Origin: Palsa-506 sp963836355
GTDB lineage: Bacteria; Actinomycetota; Actinomycetes; Streptosporangiales; Streptosporangiaceae
NCBI GenBank assembly: GCA_963836355.1
Contig: CAWIJO010000010.1
Location: 1 to 64,000 of the forward strand
DNA length: 64,000 nucleotides
Direction of reading: 5' to 3'
The first letter of the stretch is position 1. The number at the start of each line of letters is the position of its first letter. Under the pieces are notes generated by a model. That model saw only the letters and a list, made by a program, of their open reading frames with translations, searched no databases and had not been told where the DNA came from. A program made the position numbers and the translations under genes. Shown here one piece after another: positions 16,338-25,915 of the stretch.

Positions 16338-18203
16338 ATGTTGATGCCTTCTCGAGTCAAAGCACACTATAGGCACCTGACCCCTGTATGTTTAACTCTC
16401 TTCTGCCTCAGCTTCATAGGCGGGTGTTCCAACGGTTCCGCACATGCGAATTCCCAGCATTCATCTACAGCTGCACGATCTTCTGCCAGGGCTCATTCCA
16501 CGCCAGGAGTTGGGACGGCCTTGCCCGGAAGAGTTACTAAAGAGTGGGCGCACGTAAATACGTCCGGCGAAGTTATTGCCTCACTTAACTATGACGCTAA
16601 TCAGAAAATCTTGATTGAAGCTACAGAGCTGTCCAAAGCGATGAGTGATGTCGATTATACTGGCAACACTGCCATAACGGCTCTCAATCCGTCTGACGGG
16701 ACGCTGCTGTGGCGCACATATATAGGAGCAGTCAATCCGGTTCAGGTCTTGTCGGAGGGGAATTTTATCGCTGTACCGCCTGAGACTGTGGCGCTATTGC
16801 GTAATGGCCAGGCGATCATGCCGATTCTCGATGCCAGGTCGGGTAAACTGATTCGCGTCTTCACATTGAATGGTGACGCGACCGTAGCTGGATTTTCGCG
16901 CGGAAATTTGATTATTGAAAGCTCTAACAGGGCCGACACTGAACAAAGTATGTACGCCGTAGCTCCGGCCTCAGGTGCTGTGATTTGGCGTCATAACTGG
17001 ACGGGCTGTTCACCAGATAACGCTCTCGCTGGCCAGCGTCCGGTAGCTGATGATGAGATCATCGCCGCAGTGCTCTCCTGTAGCAAGAGAAACTCCGTTT
17101 TTGTCACCTCCATCAACCCGCTGGACGGTCGTCTGCTCTGGAGACACGCGGTTGAAGTAGCCGACTCCGCTACTACCAGTGACACATTGCTGCCTGGCTA
17201 CAATCCATCGTTCGGTATCGATCATGGCTTCATTAAGTACGCAAGCGCAACGGAAGCTATCGTATTCTCTCCGGTTGGCAAGTCGTACACAGTGGCTATT
17301 AAGAATGGCACATCGCCCTGGCTTGGCGTAGACCGCCAACATGCCCAGCTAGCCTACCAGTCCAGCAGTGGACGGATTACGATCAAGGTTATCGACCTGA
17401 AAACGGGTACGACGCTGCGCAGCGAAATTCTTCCTGAGTATCCAGACGACGCGTACCTTAATTCAGCCTACTTCTCTGGCAACGCCAGTGATCTAGTTAT
17501 AGGGCTGCCTGCTTCGATGCTTCCTGCTGCTCTAATGCAGGTGAATCTTGGTGATGGTTCACTTTCGTTTAGTCCAATGCCATTTACTATTCGGTTTGCG
17601 CCATACGTTCCGAAGTTTCTCTATGGGTCGACCCTGGCTGTCGCCGTATCAGATGAGAAAATCGAAGGGTTTAGCCTTGCGACTCCGGCTGGCCAGGCCA
17701 GTCCCACACGAAAAGCACCAGAACTTCAGGTTACTCCTGCCCACTGGCCTCAGGCTTGCTCGCTGGCACCCCGTCATCTCCTGTCAATCATCCTTGCAGG
17801 GAGACACTTCCTGGCCATCAAGAAAAAAATTCCGCCTCGGCTAGGCCTGCCTGACGCATCAATGTGTGAATTCGTAGGTCGCACCGCCGCCACGTCAACG
17901 CCGATTTTCCTCAGTGTAGTCTGGGATGCCGCCTCCACACGTCAGGCTAAGACCCTATTCGACAACTCTCTCAAGGGATTTGAGGCTAACGGAGCGATTG
18001 GAGGCAACGGCTGCTGCGGCCTTCGTGGGCCCTGGGACGAAGGATGGTACGCTGGCCGCGCCTACCCCATACCCGATGATATTAAATTCAGGGTAGGCAG
18101 GTTGATCTTGGACATTAACGATGCTGCGAGGCTACCCGTGTCGAAGATACTTGCTCGCGCTATTACACGCAAGATTCACGCATCGGGCGGAGTAGCGAGA
18201 TGA
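16338..18203 (+). CDS. Lipoprotein with PQQ-like beta-propeller repeats
   Basis: The 621-residue protein starts with a lipoprotein signal peptide: MLMPSRVKAHYR, a hydrophobic core and FIGGC as lipobox around residue 30. Repeats of the form TALNPSDGTLLWRTYIG, SINPLDGRLLWRHAV and AVAPASGAVIWRHNW are typical quinoprotein-like propeller blades (W-docking). The C-terminal 150 residues are a separate Cys-containing domain (CEFVG, GNGCCGL). It is more A/T-rich than the flanks. The stop overlaps the start of the next lipoprotein (ATGA), so the two are probably co-expressed on the cell surface. Confidence 0.75.
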   Translation: MLMPSRVKAHYRHLTPVCLTLFCLSFIGGCSNGSAHANSQHSSTAARSSARAHSTPGVGTALPGRVTKEWAHVNTSGEVIASLNYDANQKILIEATELSKAMSDVDYTGNTAITALNPSDGTLLWRTYIGAVNPVQVLSEGNFIAVPPETVALLRNGQAIMPILDARSGKLIRVFTLNGDATVAGFSRGNLIIESSNRADTEQSMYAVAPASGAVIWRHNWTGCSPDNALAGQRPVADDEIIAAVLSCSKRNSVFVTSINPLDGRLLWRHAVEVADSATTSDTLLPGYNPSFGIDHGFIKYASATEAIVFSPVGKSYTVAIKNGTSPWLGVDRQHAQLAYQSSSGRITIKVIDLKTGTTLRSEILPEYPDDAYLNSAYFSGNASDLVIGLPASMLPAALMQVNLGDGSLSFSPMPFTIRFAPYVPKFLYGSTLAVAVSDEKIEGFSLATPAGQASPTRKAPELQVTPAHWPQACSLAPRHLLSIILAGRHFLAIKKKIPPRLGLPDASMCEFVGRTAATSTPIFLSVVWDAASTRQAKTLFDNSLKGFEANGAIGGNGCCGLRGPWDEGWYAGRAYPIPDDIKFRVGRLILDINDAARLPVSKILARAITRKIHASGGVAR

Positions 18204-18950
18204 CACAAAGATTGATCAGGATAGGCGTGGCGATCGCAGCGGTCGTCAGCTTGGCAGCATGCGGAGCCGGATCCGCCACCCCTAGCGGCGACTCGACAAA
18301 GGAGAGTAGCAGCGGCCGTTCACCCTTTGCCGGCCCCGCACAAGTTTCTTGGAGTCACGACGGAGGTGATCTACGGCAATCAAAAGGCCATCGCGTTGGC
18401 CAAAGGGATCAGCAATGGACGAGGCTATCGTGACATCATCAGCGACATGCCATATTCGGTTTTGCTCAGTCACTTCAATGGCGCAGTGATCGGCGACCTC
18501 CACGTAATCATTATTTTTACTGGCGAGGTCAAACAAACGGTCCGTGTAACTAATATTCAGATTTCCTCTATCAAGGCTGCTCGCTCGGCGTTTTCCGGGA
18601 CCTACCTTCCCATTGCCCATCAGGGCGGATTGGAAGCCTACGAATTCAATGCTAACATGAATCAGGCAGTTCCCCGATTGTCCAGAACCAAGAGCGGTCA
18701 AGCTTTTCCCGACTTCAATATTCGTCTAGCTGCAGGTGAACAGTCCACAGTCGGAATCAACTTCACCGCATTTCGGGGAAATTTTAAATGGCTTCTTACT
18801 GTCACTTATCTGGTGGGGACGAATGTGTACAGAATGGTGGTGCGGGCGCCCGGAGGCCACCCATTCGCTGTGACGGCGCCCGTCCGCCAATACTCGGTAA
18901 CGTACATCAACAGTGGCTTTTCAGGAATGCAATTGAAAAGTAAATCATGA
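18200..18950 (+). pseudogene. Second lipoprotein, frame break near 18.33 kb
   Basis: ATG 18200 overlaps the upstream stop. The product begins with a clear signal peptide, MTQRLIRIGVAIAAVVSLAAC, with lipobox LAAC, then a Ser/Thr-rich linker. Near 18325 the frame must change to reach HKFLGVTTEVIYGNQKAIAL and a beta-rich domain up to SGFSGMQLKSKS (stop at 18950). A TTG at 18327 could instead start the second part, but it would then lack a signal. The joined 250-residue lipoprotein is the simpler reading. No known domain recognised. Confidence 0.55.
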
Positions 18951-19303
18951 CTTGAATGCAGAATTTAGCGCACAAAATTGCTTCTCAAGATCGGCCGGTG
19001 TTGTTCTTGCCGCTTGCCCGCGGAAGGGATGCCCATATGATTCACTGTCAGCTGGTGCCGGCTAGCGTTGCTCATATTGATGGATCTGCTAAAGCTGTCT
19101 GGACCGCTGCCCAGTTGCCGCCCGCAGGGAGTGCGCTGACACTCGATGGTTGATATCCGCGCTTCCCGGATGTGCGTGCCAGCGTGGCTGTTACTAAGAT
19201 CACGATGCATGTCGTTTGCCCTGGTCACGGGGATCTGCTGGAGTACGAGCGGCAGAGGGTGAGCTTTCTGGATCGTATGGAGCCGGCAACGGCGTCGGGA
19301 ATG
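18951..19303. other. Intergenic, no gene seen
   Basis: Open frames here are short and lack start signals or recognisable protein features. It separates the lipoprotein pair from the mobilisation genes reading toward it. No hairpin strong enough to call a terminator was noticed. Confidence 0.5.
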
Positions 19304-19507
19304 TCAATGTCTTTCGGCGGGGAGCATTAGGGCGGCGATGAGGGCGGCTGGCCAGCCGATGCCGGTGGGGATGAGGTTGATCATGATGATCCAGCCGAGG
19401 CCTTCGACGCCGCGGATGGCGGCGATGATGGTGGGCAGGATGTAGAGGCCGAGCAGGCCGAAGATCAGGAAGATCCAGAAGAAGTAGCTGTGGGCTAAGG
19501 CGTTCAT
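19304..19507 (-). CDS. Internal start: small superinfection-immunity-like membrane protein
   Basis: ATG at 19507 has GGAGG at 19519-19515 on the minus strand with a 7-base spacer, the best ribosome site in this module. It yields 67 residues, MNALAHSYFF to LMLPAERH, with two membrane helices, the normal size of superinfection-immunity-like proteins. Either the preceding gene reads into it through a lost stop, or both products are made. The ribosome site argues that the small protein is the ancestral gene. Confidence 0.55.
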   Translation of the reverse strand: MNALAHSYFFWIFLIFGLLGLYILPTIIAAIRGVEGLGWIIMINLIPTGIGWPAALIAALMLPAERH

Positions 19508-20626
19508 GGCATTGCCTCCGTTACGGGATGTCACGTGGATTGGCCTGGTCGTTTTGCGATTTCGGGTGTCGCTATGCGGGCTGGTGCCCGCGGCGGGCGG
19601 CGCGTCCGCGCCGTGCCCGGCCCGGACGGCGTCGGCGGCGCTGTGAGGGAAGCTCAGGGCTGCTAGTTGGGCCGCTGACCTCTCGGCGGCGGCGTGTGCC
19701 CGGGCGGAGTCGGCTGTTCCAGCGTCACGTTGTGCGCCGGTCAGGGCGGTGGTCCGTTCGTCTACTGCGGTTGTCGCGGCTAGGTCGATCGCGCCGTCGA
19801 GGTTGGCGGCGCGGGCTCGTTCGGCGTCGGTTGCTTTCCTTTCCTCGCTGCGGGCGAGGCCTTCGGCGACGTCTTGCCCGGCCAGCTTGTCGATCATTTC
19901 GGCGGGGAAATTGGTCGTCGCCTCCAGGACCATGGCCAGTTCGTCGGCGCCGAGTTCGGGTCGTCCTGATGCGCGGGCGGCGGTCTGGAGTCGCGTGACG
20001 ATCTGCCGGCCGCGTGATTCGGCCTGCTGGGCCGCGTCCGGCCCGGGGTCGGGTTCGGCCGCTTTGCCGGCGGCGTGATCGGCTGCTGGATCGGGGTCCT
20101 GGGTGGCGCTGGCGGTGGCAGCTGCCAGGGCTGGGCGAGCTGGTGGCGGGTCGCCGACGTGAGCGCTGGGGGAGTAGCCGAAGAAGGGCGCTGTCTTGCG
20201 CATGGCGTCGAGCGGGCTTATGCCGTCGGCCCGGAGCCGGTCGTACTGGGACATGGCGTACGGGTGCAGGGTGCGTAGCCGGTCTTCGGTCTTGCGCATG
20301 GCTGATGCGGCCGCCGGGTCGGTGTCGGCGTGGCTGGCCGCGCTGCCCCATGCGCGGCCGGCTTCTGGCAGGTCGGCTTTGCCTAGCCACTGCGGGTCGT
20401 GGGCGGGTTCCCAGCTGAGCCGGGCCTGCTGGTGGATGAGGCGTTCTTGCCCGTCCAGGATCCGGGTGGCGGCCCGGTCACCGGCGGCCTTCCGTACGTT
20501 GCGCAGGGCCCGGCGCTGCAGGACGACCTGGGCCATCGCGCCGGTGAGCGAGGCGAGCTCTGCGACTCGCCGGGAGCCGTGGCTGAGTGCTTCTTCGAGG
20601 GGATTCGTTTGGTGGCCGGGTTCCAT
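19304..20626 (-). CDS. Mobilisation-module protein with C-terminal superinfection-immunity-like membrane domain
   Basis: The 440-residue frame lies directly downstream of the relaxase. Residues 1-370 are Ala/Arg/Asp-rich and helical (RRVAELASLTGAMAQVVLQR, MRKTEDRLRTLHPYAMSQYD), with no known domain. Residues 373-440 form two transmembrane segments (FFWIFLIFGLLGLYILPTII, GLGWIIMINLIPTGIGWPAAL) like the phage superinfection immunity family. A perfect GGAGG lies seven bases before an internal ATG, so the last domain may also be made alone (next entry). Confidence 0.6.
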   Translation of the reverse strand: MEPGHQTNPLEEALSHGSRRVAELASLTGAMAQVVLQRRALRNVRKAAGDRAATRILDGQERLIHQQARLSWEPAHDPQWLGKADLPEAGRAWGSAASHADTDPAAASAMRKTEDRLRTLHPYAMSQYDRLRADGISPLDAMRKTAPFFGYSPSAHVGDPPPARPALAAATASATQDPDPAADHAAGKAAEPDPGPDAAQQAESRGRQIVTRLQTAARASGRPELGADELAMVLEATTNFPAEMIDKLAGQDVAEGLARSEERKATDAERARAANLDGAIDLAATTAVDERTTALTGAQRDAGTADSARAHAAAERSAAQLAALSFPHSAADAVRAGHGADAPPAAGTSPHSDTRNRKTTRPIHVTSRNGGNAMNALAHSYFFWIFLIFGLLGLYILPTIIAAIRGVEGLGWIIMINLIPTGIGWPAALIAALMLPAERH

Positions 20627-20656
20627 GTGCTGTTCTTCCTTATCTGTGCGGCGCGA

Positions 20657-22180
20657 TCACCGTGCGGGACGACGTCGGCCAGGTCGTGCGGGCCCGCGTC
20701 GTGAGGGTGCCACGGAGCGGCGCGGATTTGGCCGGGCAGGCGAGGGCTGTGGATAACGGTGCGTTCGCGGCGGGCTGGGGAAGGCTTCGGTTGCGACGCG
20801 AGTCGCCGCCGTGGACTGTTCGCGGTAGCCGGGGAGCTGCGGGTTGGTTCCCTCGGCTGCGGCGTGCAGTTGTTCTGCTGCGTAGCGGGCTGCGGCGGCC
20901 TGGGCGGCGTGCTGCTGGGACTGGCGGAGTTCGGCGACGGCGTCGGCGAGCGCGGCGAGGCGGGCGACCAGCGCGATCTGTGCCAGGGTGCGGTCGTGGC
21001 AGACGAACGCGGTGGCGGATAGCAGCCGGGCGGCCCGGCGCAGGTTGCTGCCCGCGGGGGTGCAGCGCGGGATCCGGCCGTACGGAGCGCGGGCGGCGCG
21101 GTCGTAGGTGGCAGCGGCCTGGCGGATCACCCGGCTGCCCAGCGCGGCTGCCGCTGCGTGCAGGGTGCCGCCGGCCGCCCATGCGGCGTCGGCCGCCGCG
21201 GCCGGGTCGCCAGCGGTGGCGAGCTGCCGGATCTGCGCGGTCGCGTCGGCGGTGGTGCGGGCGGCGTGGTCCCAGATCGCCGCGCGTTCCGCTGGGGTGA
21301 ACCGGGCGTTGCACCCTGCGCTGTCGTCCGGGGCGTCGCTCCAGCGGCGGCGGAGCTTGGGCAGGGTGAGGTCGGCGGCGAGCTTTCCGCCGCCGTACCA
21401 GACCGGCTCGCCCGCAGCCGTGGTGTCACCGGTCAGGGCGACGGAGTAGCCGGTGACCTCGCCGGGGTTCCGGGTGCTGTACCGGGGGCGGACTTGCACT
21501 TCGGCTTGGCGGAGGCGGGCGAAGAAGCCCTGCTCGCTGGCGGCGGCCGCGGCGGCGGTGCTGACCTGGCGGCGGAGCGTGATGCGGGGTACTTCACGCC
21601 AGCCGCGGCGGCGGGTCTTCTCGTTCTCGGCGCGGGTAGGACGGGAGGCCGCGGTGCGGTCGCCGGGCGCGGTGCGGCGCAGGCCGAATCTTTCCTCGGC
21701 GGCGAGGCATGCTTCCCGGACCCGGTAGTAGTCGTTCGACAGCCGGGGGCGGCGGCCGTCCTGGCGGGCCAGGGTGGCGACGATGTGAATGTGATCGGCG
21801 GCGTGCCGGATGGCGACCCAGCGGACCGCGTCGTCTTCCTGTCCGCGTGGCGCCAGGCCGGTGCGGTGCAGGATCTCGCCCGCGACTTGTGCCCATTCGT
21901 CGTCGCTGAGCATCCGGTCGCCGGGAGCGGCCCGGGCCACGCAGTGCCAGACCGGCCGGGCCGGGGCCCGGGCGCCGGCCGCGGCGAGGGTCTGTTGCAG
22001 CAGGCCGTTCAGTTCCCGGAAGTCGCGGCGGCCGCCGGGGCGCAGGGGTGGTTCGAGTTCGGCTGAGTGCCGCCAGCCGGCGACGATGTGCGGGTCGGTG
22101 TGCTCCTCGTGCTTACCGGGACCGTACAGGTAGTAGATGAGCCCGGCGGGGCGCTCTCCGCGGAGCACCTTTCCGATCAC
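20657..22180 (-). CDS. Relaxase/mobilisation nuclease (MobA/VirD2-like)
   Basis: Starting at GTG 22180 the protein has about 507 residues. The N-terminal third shows VIGKVLRGERPAGLIYYLYG, GWRHSAELEPPL, ELNGLLQQTL, VWHCVARAAPGDR and the metal-binding HIHIVATLARQDG, typical of actinobacterial relaxases. Such enzymes nick oriT and lead single-strand transfer. The rest is Ala/Arg-rich and helical. The GTG overlaps the mobC stop (GTGA), which supports this start over a longer frame opening at 22696. It indicates an integrated mobilisable element or plasmid remnant. Confidence 0.78.
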   Translation of the reverse strand: MIGKVLRGERPAGLIYYLYGPGKHEEHTDPHIVAGWRHSAELEPPLRPGGRRDFRELNGLLQQTLAAAGARAPARPVWHCVARAAPGDRMLSDDEWAQVAGEILHRTGLAPRGQEDDAVRWVAIRHAADHIHIVATLARQDGRRPRLSNDYYRVREACLAAEERFGLRRTAPGDRTAASRPTRAENEKTRRRGWREVPRITLRRQVSTAAAAAASEQGFFARLRQAEVQVRPRYSTRNPGEVTGYSVALTGDTTAAGEPVWYGGGKLAADLTLPKLRRRWSDAPDDSAGCNARFTPAERAAIWDHAARTTADATAQIRQLATAGDPAAAADAAWAAGGTLHAAAAALGSRVIRQAAATYDRAARAPYGRIPRCTPAGSNLRRAARLLSATAFVCHDRTLAQIALVARLAALADAVAELRQSQQHAAQAAAARYAAEQLHAAAEGTNPQLPGYREQSTAATRVATEAFPSPPRTHRYPQPSPARPNPRRSVAPSRRGPARPGRRRPAR

Positions 22181-22600
22181 GGAAGCCTTCTCCGCAGTTC
22201 CTCCGCGGCGGCGTCCAGGCGGCGCGCTCTCCGCGTGCTCTCCGCCGCGTAGGGGAGAAGGTCGCCGGATGGCTGGCCGGTGGCGTTCAGCTTCGCCACC
22301 GCCTGGTTCAGGTTCACTCCGACACTCCGGACCAGCCCGGCGGAGCGGATCAGCTCGGCCAGTGCTTCGCGCAGCGGGGCGGAGGCCGGGATGCTCTCGC
22401 CGCGGGCTCTGGCGAGCACCGCCTGGGCGGCGTAGGCGCCTCGTGGCCAGGCCGGCGCGGGCGGCGGCGGCGTCTACTTCGCTGAACTCCTCGTCGGTGA
22501 GGGTGAACTCCACCCGCCGGACGCGGCCTGCTGGCTGGCGTGAGCGCCGGCCTGCTGGCCTGGGTTCTGCGTGCTGCTGGCTCGTGCCGGGATGCGTCAT
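22177..22600 (-). pseudogene. MobC-like relaxosome accessory protein, frameshifted
   Basis: From ATG 22600 the frame gives VRRVEFTLTDEEFSEVDAAA, a ribbon-helix-helix-type N-terminus. One extra base near 22443 shifts it. The correct frame then continues GAYAAQAVLARARGES and GVNLNQAVAKLNATG, the MobC C-terminal signature, to the stop at 22177. Such proteins bind oriT and assist the relaxase. The stop/start overlap with the relaxase gene shows that the two were translated together. Confidence 0.65.
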
Positions 22601-22753
22601 CTCCGTGTCCCCTTGATGCCGTGCTGGCGTTTCGTCCCCCTGCCGCGATAGCGGGTTCTCTTTCTTTCCCCGCGTAGCGGTGGGTTCATTATGCATTTGC
22701 GGACCGCGCCCGGTCCAGAGTTAATCCGGGTTTATGCATATCTTGAGGGTTAT

Positions 22754-23548
22754 TCAGGCGGCTGCGTAGAAGTGCAGGGCGACCACGGCCGAGATGGTTT
22801 CGGAGAATGTTGCGAGTGGCCGGCGGTAGTCGGTGTGCATGATCCGCCAGGTCTTGAAGTTCGCGATGACCTGTTCGATGACGTAGCGGATCTTGTTGAC
22901 CTGCCTATTGAACTCCTTCTGCCAGTCAAGGAGTTCGCCGCCCTCGGGCTTCTTAAAAGGCGTGATCATGTTATTGCCGACGTATCCCTTATCGCCGAGC
23001 CAGTCGCGCGGGTCGACCGAAAGGAGGACTCCGGATTCGCCGAGGCAATGATTATCGTGGCGGCTTCCGGGGATCGGGTCGGAGATCCATGTCAGGCGTC
23101 CGGTAATGGTGCAAGCAACCTGTACATTCATTCCTGTCGTCTTATGCTTCCCGGAGTACAGTTCCGGGTGCGCCCGCCACGACCAGCACGGGAGCAGCGT
23201 CCCATCCACGATGTAGCACGTCCCGGCGTGGAGCTCATCGGCTGTGGGAACGCAGCCAAGAAGCGCTTGCACCAGCAGTGGGGTCATCGCCGAGATAGCG
23301 CGGCTGATCGTGGGCTGCGAGACGCCGTAGCTCTCGGCGATTTCCGCCTGGACCCGGTTCCTGCGCAGGTAGGCCAGGGTTACGGTGAGCGCATTGCGTA
23401 GCCCGAGTGTCGGCGGCCATCTGCGCATCCCAGGCGCAAGCTCGCGAACTTCAATTATCGTGCACAGTTCGGTGATCTCGGCTTTCGTGAACCCGGTGGT
23501 ATAATACATCTGCGGCCTGTTTCTCCTGGACTGAGTCTGGTAACCCAA
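22754..23548 (-). CDS. IS5-family transposase (DDE_Tnp_4 type)
   Basis: The 264-residue protein has an N-terminal HTH (VQAEIAESYGVSQPTISRAI). The catalytic part shows Asp in CYIVDGTLLPCWSW, Asp in DWLGDKGYVGN and Glu in IRYVIEQVIANFKTW, with R-H-D in GSRHDNHCL. This is the full DDE core, so the gene looks intact. I could not define the inverted repeats or target duplication. A later ATG (MYYTTGFTKAEI) is an alternative start. It sits just beyond the 5' end of the mob genes. Confidence 0.83.
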   Translation of the reverse strand: MGYQTQSRRNRPQMYYTTGFTKAEITELCTIIEVRELAPGMRRWPPTLGLRNALTVTLAYLRRNRVQAEIAESYGVSQPTISRAISAMTPLLVQALLGCVPTADELHAGTCYIVDGTLLPCWSWRAHPELYSGKHKTTGMNVQVACTITGRLTWISDPIPGSRHDNHCLGESGVLLSVDPRDWLGDKGYVGNNMITPFKKPEGGELLDWQKEFNRQVNKIRYVIEQVIANFKTWRIMHTDYRRPLATFSETISAVVALHFYAAA

Positions 23549-24078
23549 TCCTTTCGGGAAGCAGGCCGCCTTTCATGTAGGCGCGCCGCTGTTCAGCACA
23601 TTTTATTACTATACAGACATCCCGCGTGAATAAGCCTCCTTGCTTCCTGCCGCTTTCCCTCGGGCGCCTGCGCGCCGTGGAATGGCTCTTTGGGCGCCGG
23701 TTAGCCAATGGTAAAGTTCTCGCCGGGGAGAGAGTAACCGCAGCTCAGGATGGTCGGCTTGCATGCTACTGGCGGCTTGTGCGCGCCTGCGGAACGCAGG
23801 CTCGGTTACGTGTTTCCCGGAATTTCGTTCGCTGGAGTTCGCCAGCGTTCACTAAAGTTCAGCTGTCCTCTCAATTCACATGGGCATCCGCGTGTATCCG
23901 GTCATATGATTTGCATGCCCTGGCCGTTTGGCGTCCAGTTTGCGCGGGTGTGCCAACCGGGAGGTGCAGGCATCCGTTCGCGTGGTCTCGGGCTGCCGCC
24001 CGGCTGGGGAGGCCAGCGGCGTGGTGCTGGCCGGGCCTGGTTCGGGGGCAAGAGGGACAGCGGTAAGGGGTGAGCGTG
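23549..24078. other. Intergenic next to IS5-type gene, no gene supported
   Basis: The first part may include the right end of the IS, since GGCCTGTTTCTCC and AAGCAGGCCGCC form a weak pair. Frames crossing the rest look like antisense or GC-driven frames without ribosome sites. A ribosome site (AAGGGG) for the next gene lies at its end. Confidence 0.4.
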
Positions 24079-24485
24079 ATGCGGGACATCGGCGGCGTGC
24101 GGGCGCGGATCGACGAAGCCGGGCTGCTGGTGGCGGCGTGGGACGGGTTCGGGGTGCTGGTGGCTGGCTGCCGGGAGTGCGAGGAGCGGGCGGGCGGGTT
24201 GTTCGCGGCGTTCGCGTACGCGGCGGCGGCTGCGCAGGGGCGGCTGGTGCTGGCATCGGCCCCGTCGCTGGATCCCGGGAACCGGGGAGCGGCTGGCTGC
24301 GAGGGATCCGTTTCTGCTGCTCTTGATGATCTTGACGTGGTTGCGGACGGGCTGGCCGGGCTGCTCGCTGCGCGGCTGTCGTCGGCGGCGCGGCGGGCGG
24401 GTGATCCCGGTGACCGGACACGTGCGGCGAGGCCGGCGCCGAGGCGGCCCGGGTGCGCGGGCTGCTGGCGGGCGATGAGCCATGA
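24079..24485 (+). pseudogene. Small helical protein of the mobilisation module, frameshifted
   Basis: ATG 24079 follows AAGGGG. The product reads RIDEAGLLVAAWDGFGVLVA, CEERAGGLFAAFAYAAAAA and DDLDVVADGLAGLLAARL, a pattern I associate with small orphan proteins near actinobacterial relaxases. Near 24420 a one-base change is needed to reach GAEAARVRGLLAGDEP and a stop that overlaps the next start (ATGA). That overlap supports the restored frame as the original. Function unknown. Confidence 0.45.
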
Positions 24486-24990
24486 CGGTGGCGACGTTCG
24501 GTGACCTGCTGGGCCCGGCGCGCGGGCACCTGGCCCGCGCTGGCGGGTTCCCTGACTATGTTCTGCGCGGTGAGTCCGCGTTCGCGGCGGCCGCGGTGAG
24601 CCGGCGGCTGGCTTTGACGTTGTCGCGGTACCTCGCCGACATCGCCCCGTACGGGATGGCCGAGGCGGTCCTGAACCCCGGCCTGCGGCCGCGGATGCGG
24701 GCCGCCGTGGACGGGCGGGAGGCGCTGCGGATGGCGGCCGCCGCCTTCGGCCGTGCTACCGCCGGGGCCGCCGGGCCGGGCAGCGGGTCGCCGGATCCGA
24801 TGGTGGTCAGCCTGGCCGCCGCCGCGGACTCACTCGCGGCCGGCCGGGACCTGCTGCGCACCCATTTCGCCGCCAGCCCGGACGGCGAGCAGGTGCAGCG
24901 ATCGGACTGGTCCGCGGTCATCTGCTCGGGCACCGTCACGCGGGCGATGGCCGCGGAGGTCGCGTCCTGGTCGCGGCAGTCCGGGATGGG
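24482..24990 (+). pseudogene. Helical orphan protein, 3' truncated by an ISAs1-type element
   Basis: It starts with an ATGA overlap with the upstream gene and encodes MTVATFGDLLGPARGHL, DYVLRGESAFAAAAVSRRL and SLAAAADSLAAGRDLLRTHF. At about 24990 the sequence changes to the leader of a transposase gene. No continuation was found on the far side of that element, so the 3' part is lost. It is probably part of the same mobilisable element as the relaxase. Confidence 0.45.
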
Positions 24991-25053
24991 CGGGGTTCCC
25001 CGGAGAAGACTGGTTCTTCGCGAAAAGCACTGCCTGTCCCGGAGGAACCCCGC

Positions 25054-25857
25054 ATGCTCCAGTCTGCCATGCCCGTGCTGTGCCGCGCCCTGGTCCCGGA
25101 GGTGCTGCCGGCGGTGATGCCGGATGTGCCGGCGGTCCCGGAGTTCCTGCCCGTCCCGCCGCCGGAGCTGGCGCTGCCGGATCGGCTGCCTGCCGGATTG
25201 CCGGCTGAGGGACGCGCGGCGCTGGCCGCGGCGCTGGCGGGCACGCTGTCCGGCGGGCGGCCGGAGCGGGGGGAGCTGGCGCGGCCGGCCGGGCCGGCGT
25301 GCTGAGATGAGGGCGAGTGCGCGCGGCTGCTCCGGTTCCTGGGTGCCGTCGGTGTTCCCCGCGGCCGGCGGGGCCGCGAGTACCCGCTGAGTTACCTGCT
25401 GGCGTTGCCGCTGGCGGCGGGCATGGCCGGGGATGACGAGCTGGACGCGGCCGGGGAGTGGATAGCGCCGGCGCCGGAGGAGGTCCTGTTCCGGCTGGGC
25501 GCCCCGCGGGACCGGGCCGGGCGGGCTGGGCGCCCGGACGCGACCACGATCGGGCGGGTCCTCGCCCGTATCGACCAGTGCCAGTACGACGACGCGCTGT
25601 GTTCGTGGGCCGCTGCCCGGGCCGGTGCGCAGCGCCCTGGCCTGCGAAAGCACCTGCGGGTCGGCGGGAAGGCAGTGCGCGGTGCCGCCCCCCGGGGCGG
25701 CCGCGCGCCGATGCTGTTGTCCGGGATCTGGGACGACGGCACCACCGCCGCCCAGCTGCCGGTGGACGTCAAGACGAACGAGATCCCGGTCTTCCGCGAG
25801 CTGCAAGCCCTCACATTCCCTGGTTTCCGGGGAGGCGGGGTTGTAGCTTCCGGTTAG
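25054..25857 (+). pseudogene. Decayed ISAs1-family transposase
   Basis: ATG 25054 has GGAGG eight bases upstream. The frame is broken by an in-frame TGA at 25303, then continues RRGREYPLSYLLALPLA, GEWIAPAPEEVLFRLGAP, ATTIGRVLARIDQ and VDVKTNEIPVFREL, the order of the ISAs1 N-terminal and catalytic start. The first catalytic Asp (normally in VDGKTLRGA) is Gly here (VGGKAVRGA). The text stops making sense at about 25805, so the second half is missing. The IS is dead. Confidence 0.65.
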
Positions 25858-25915
25858 AGGACATCAAACGTGCGCGCCCGACGGGTGAGCCGGAATTCTC
25901 TATGAGGGGGCGGCC

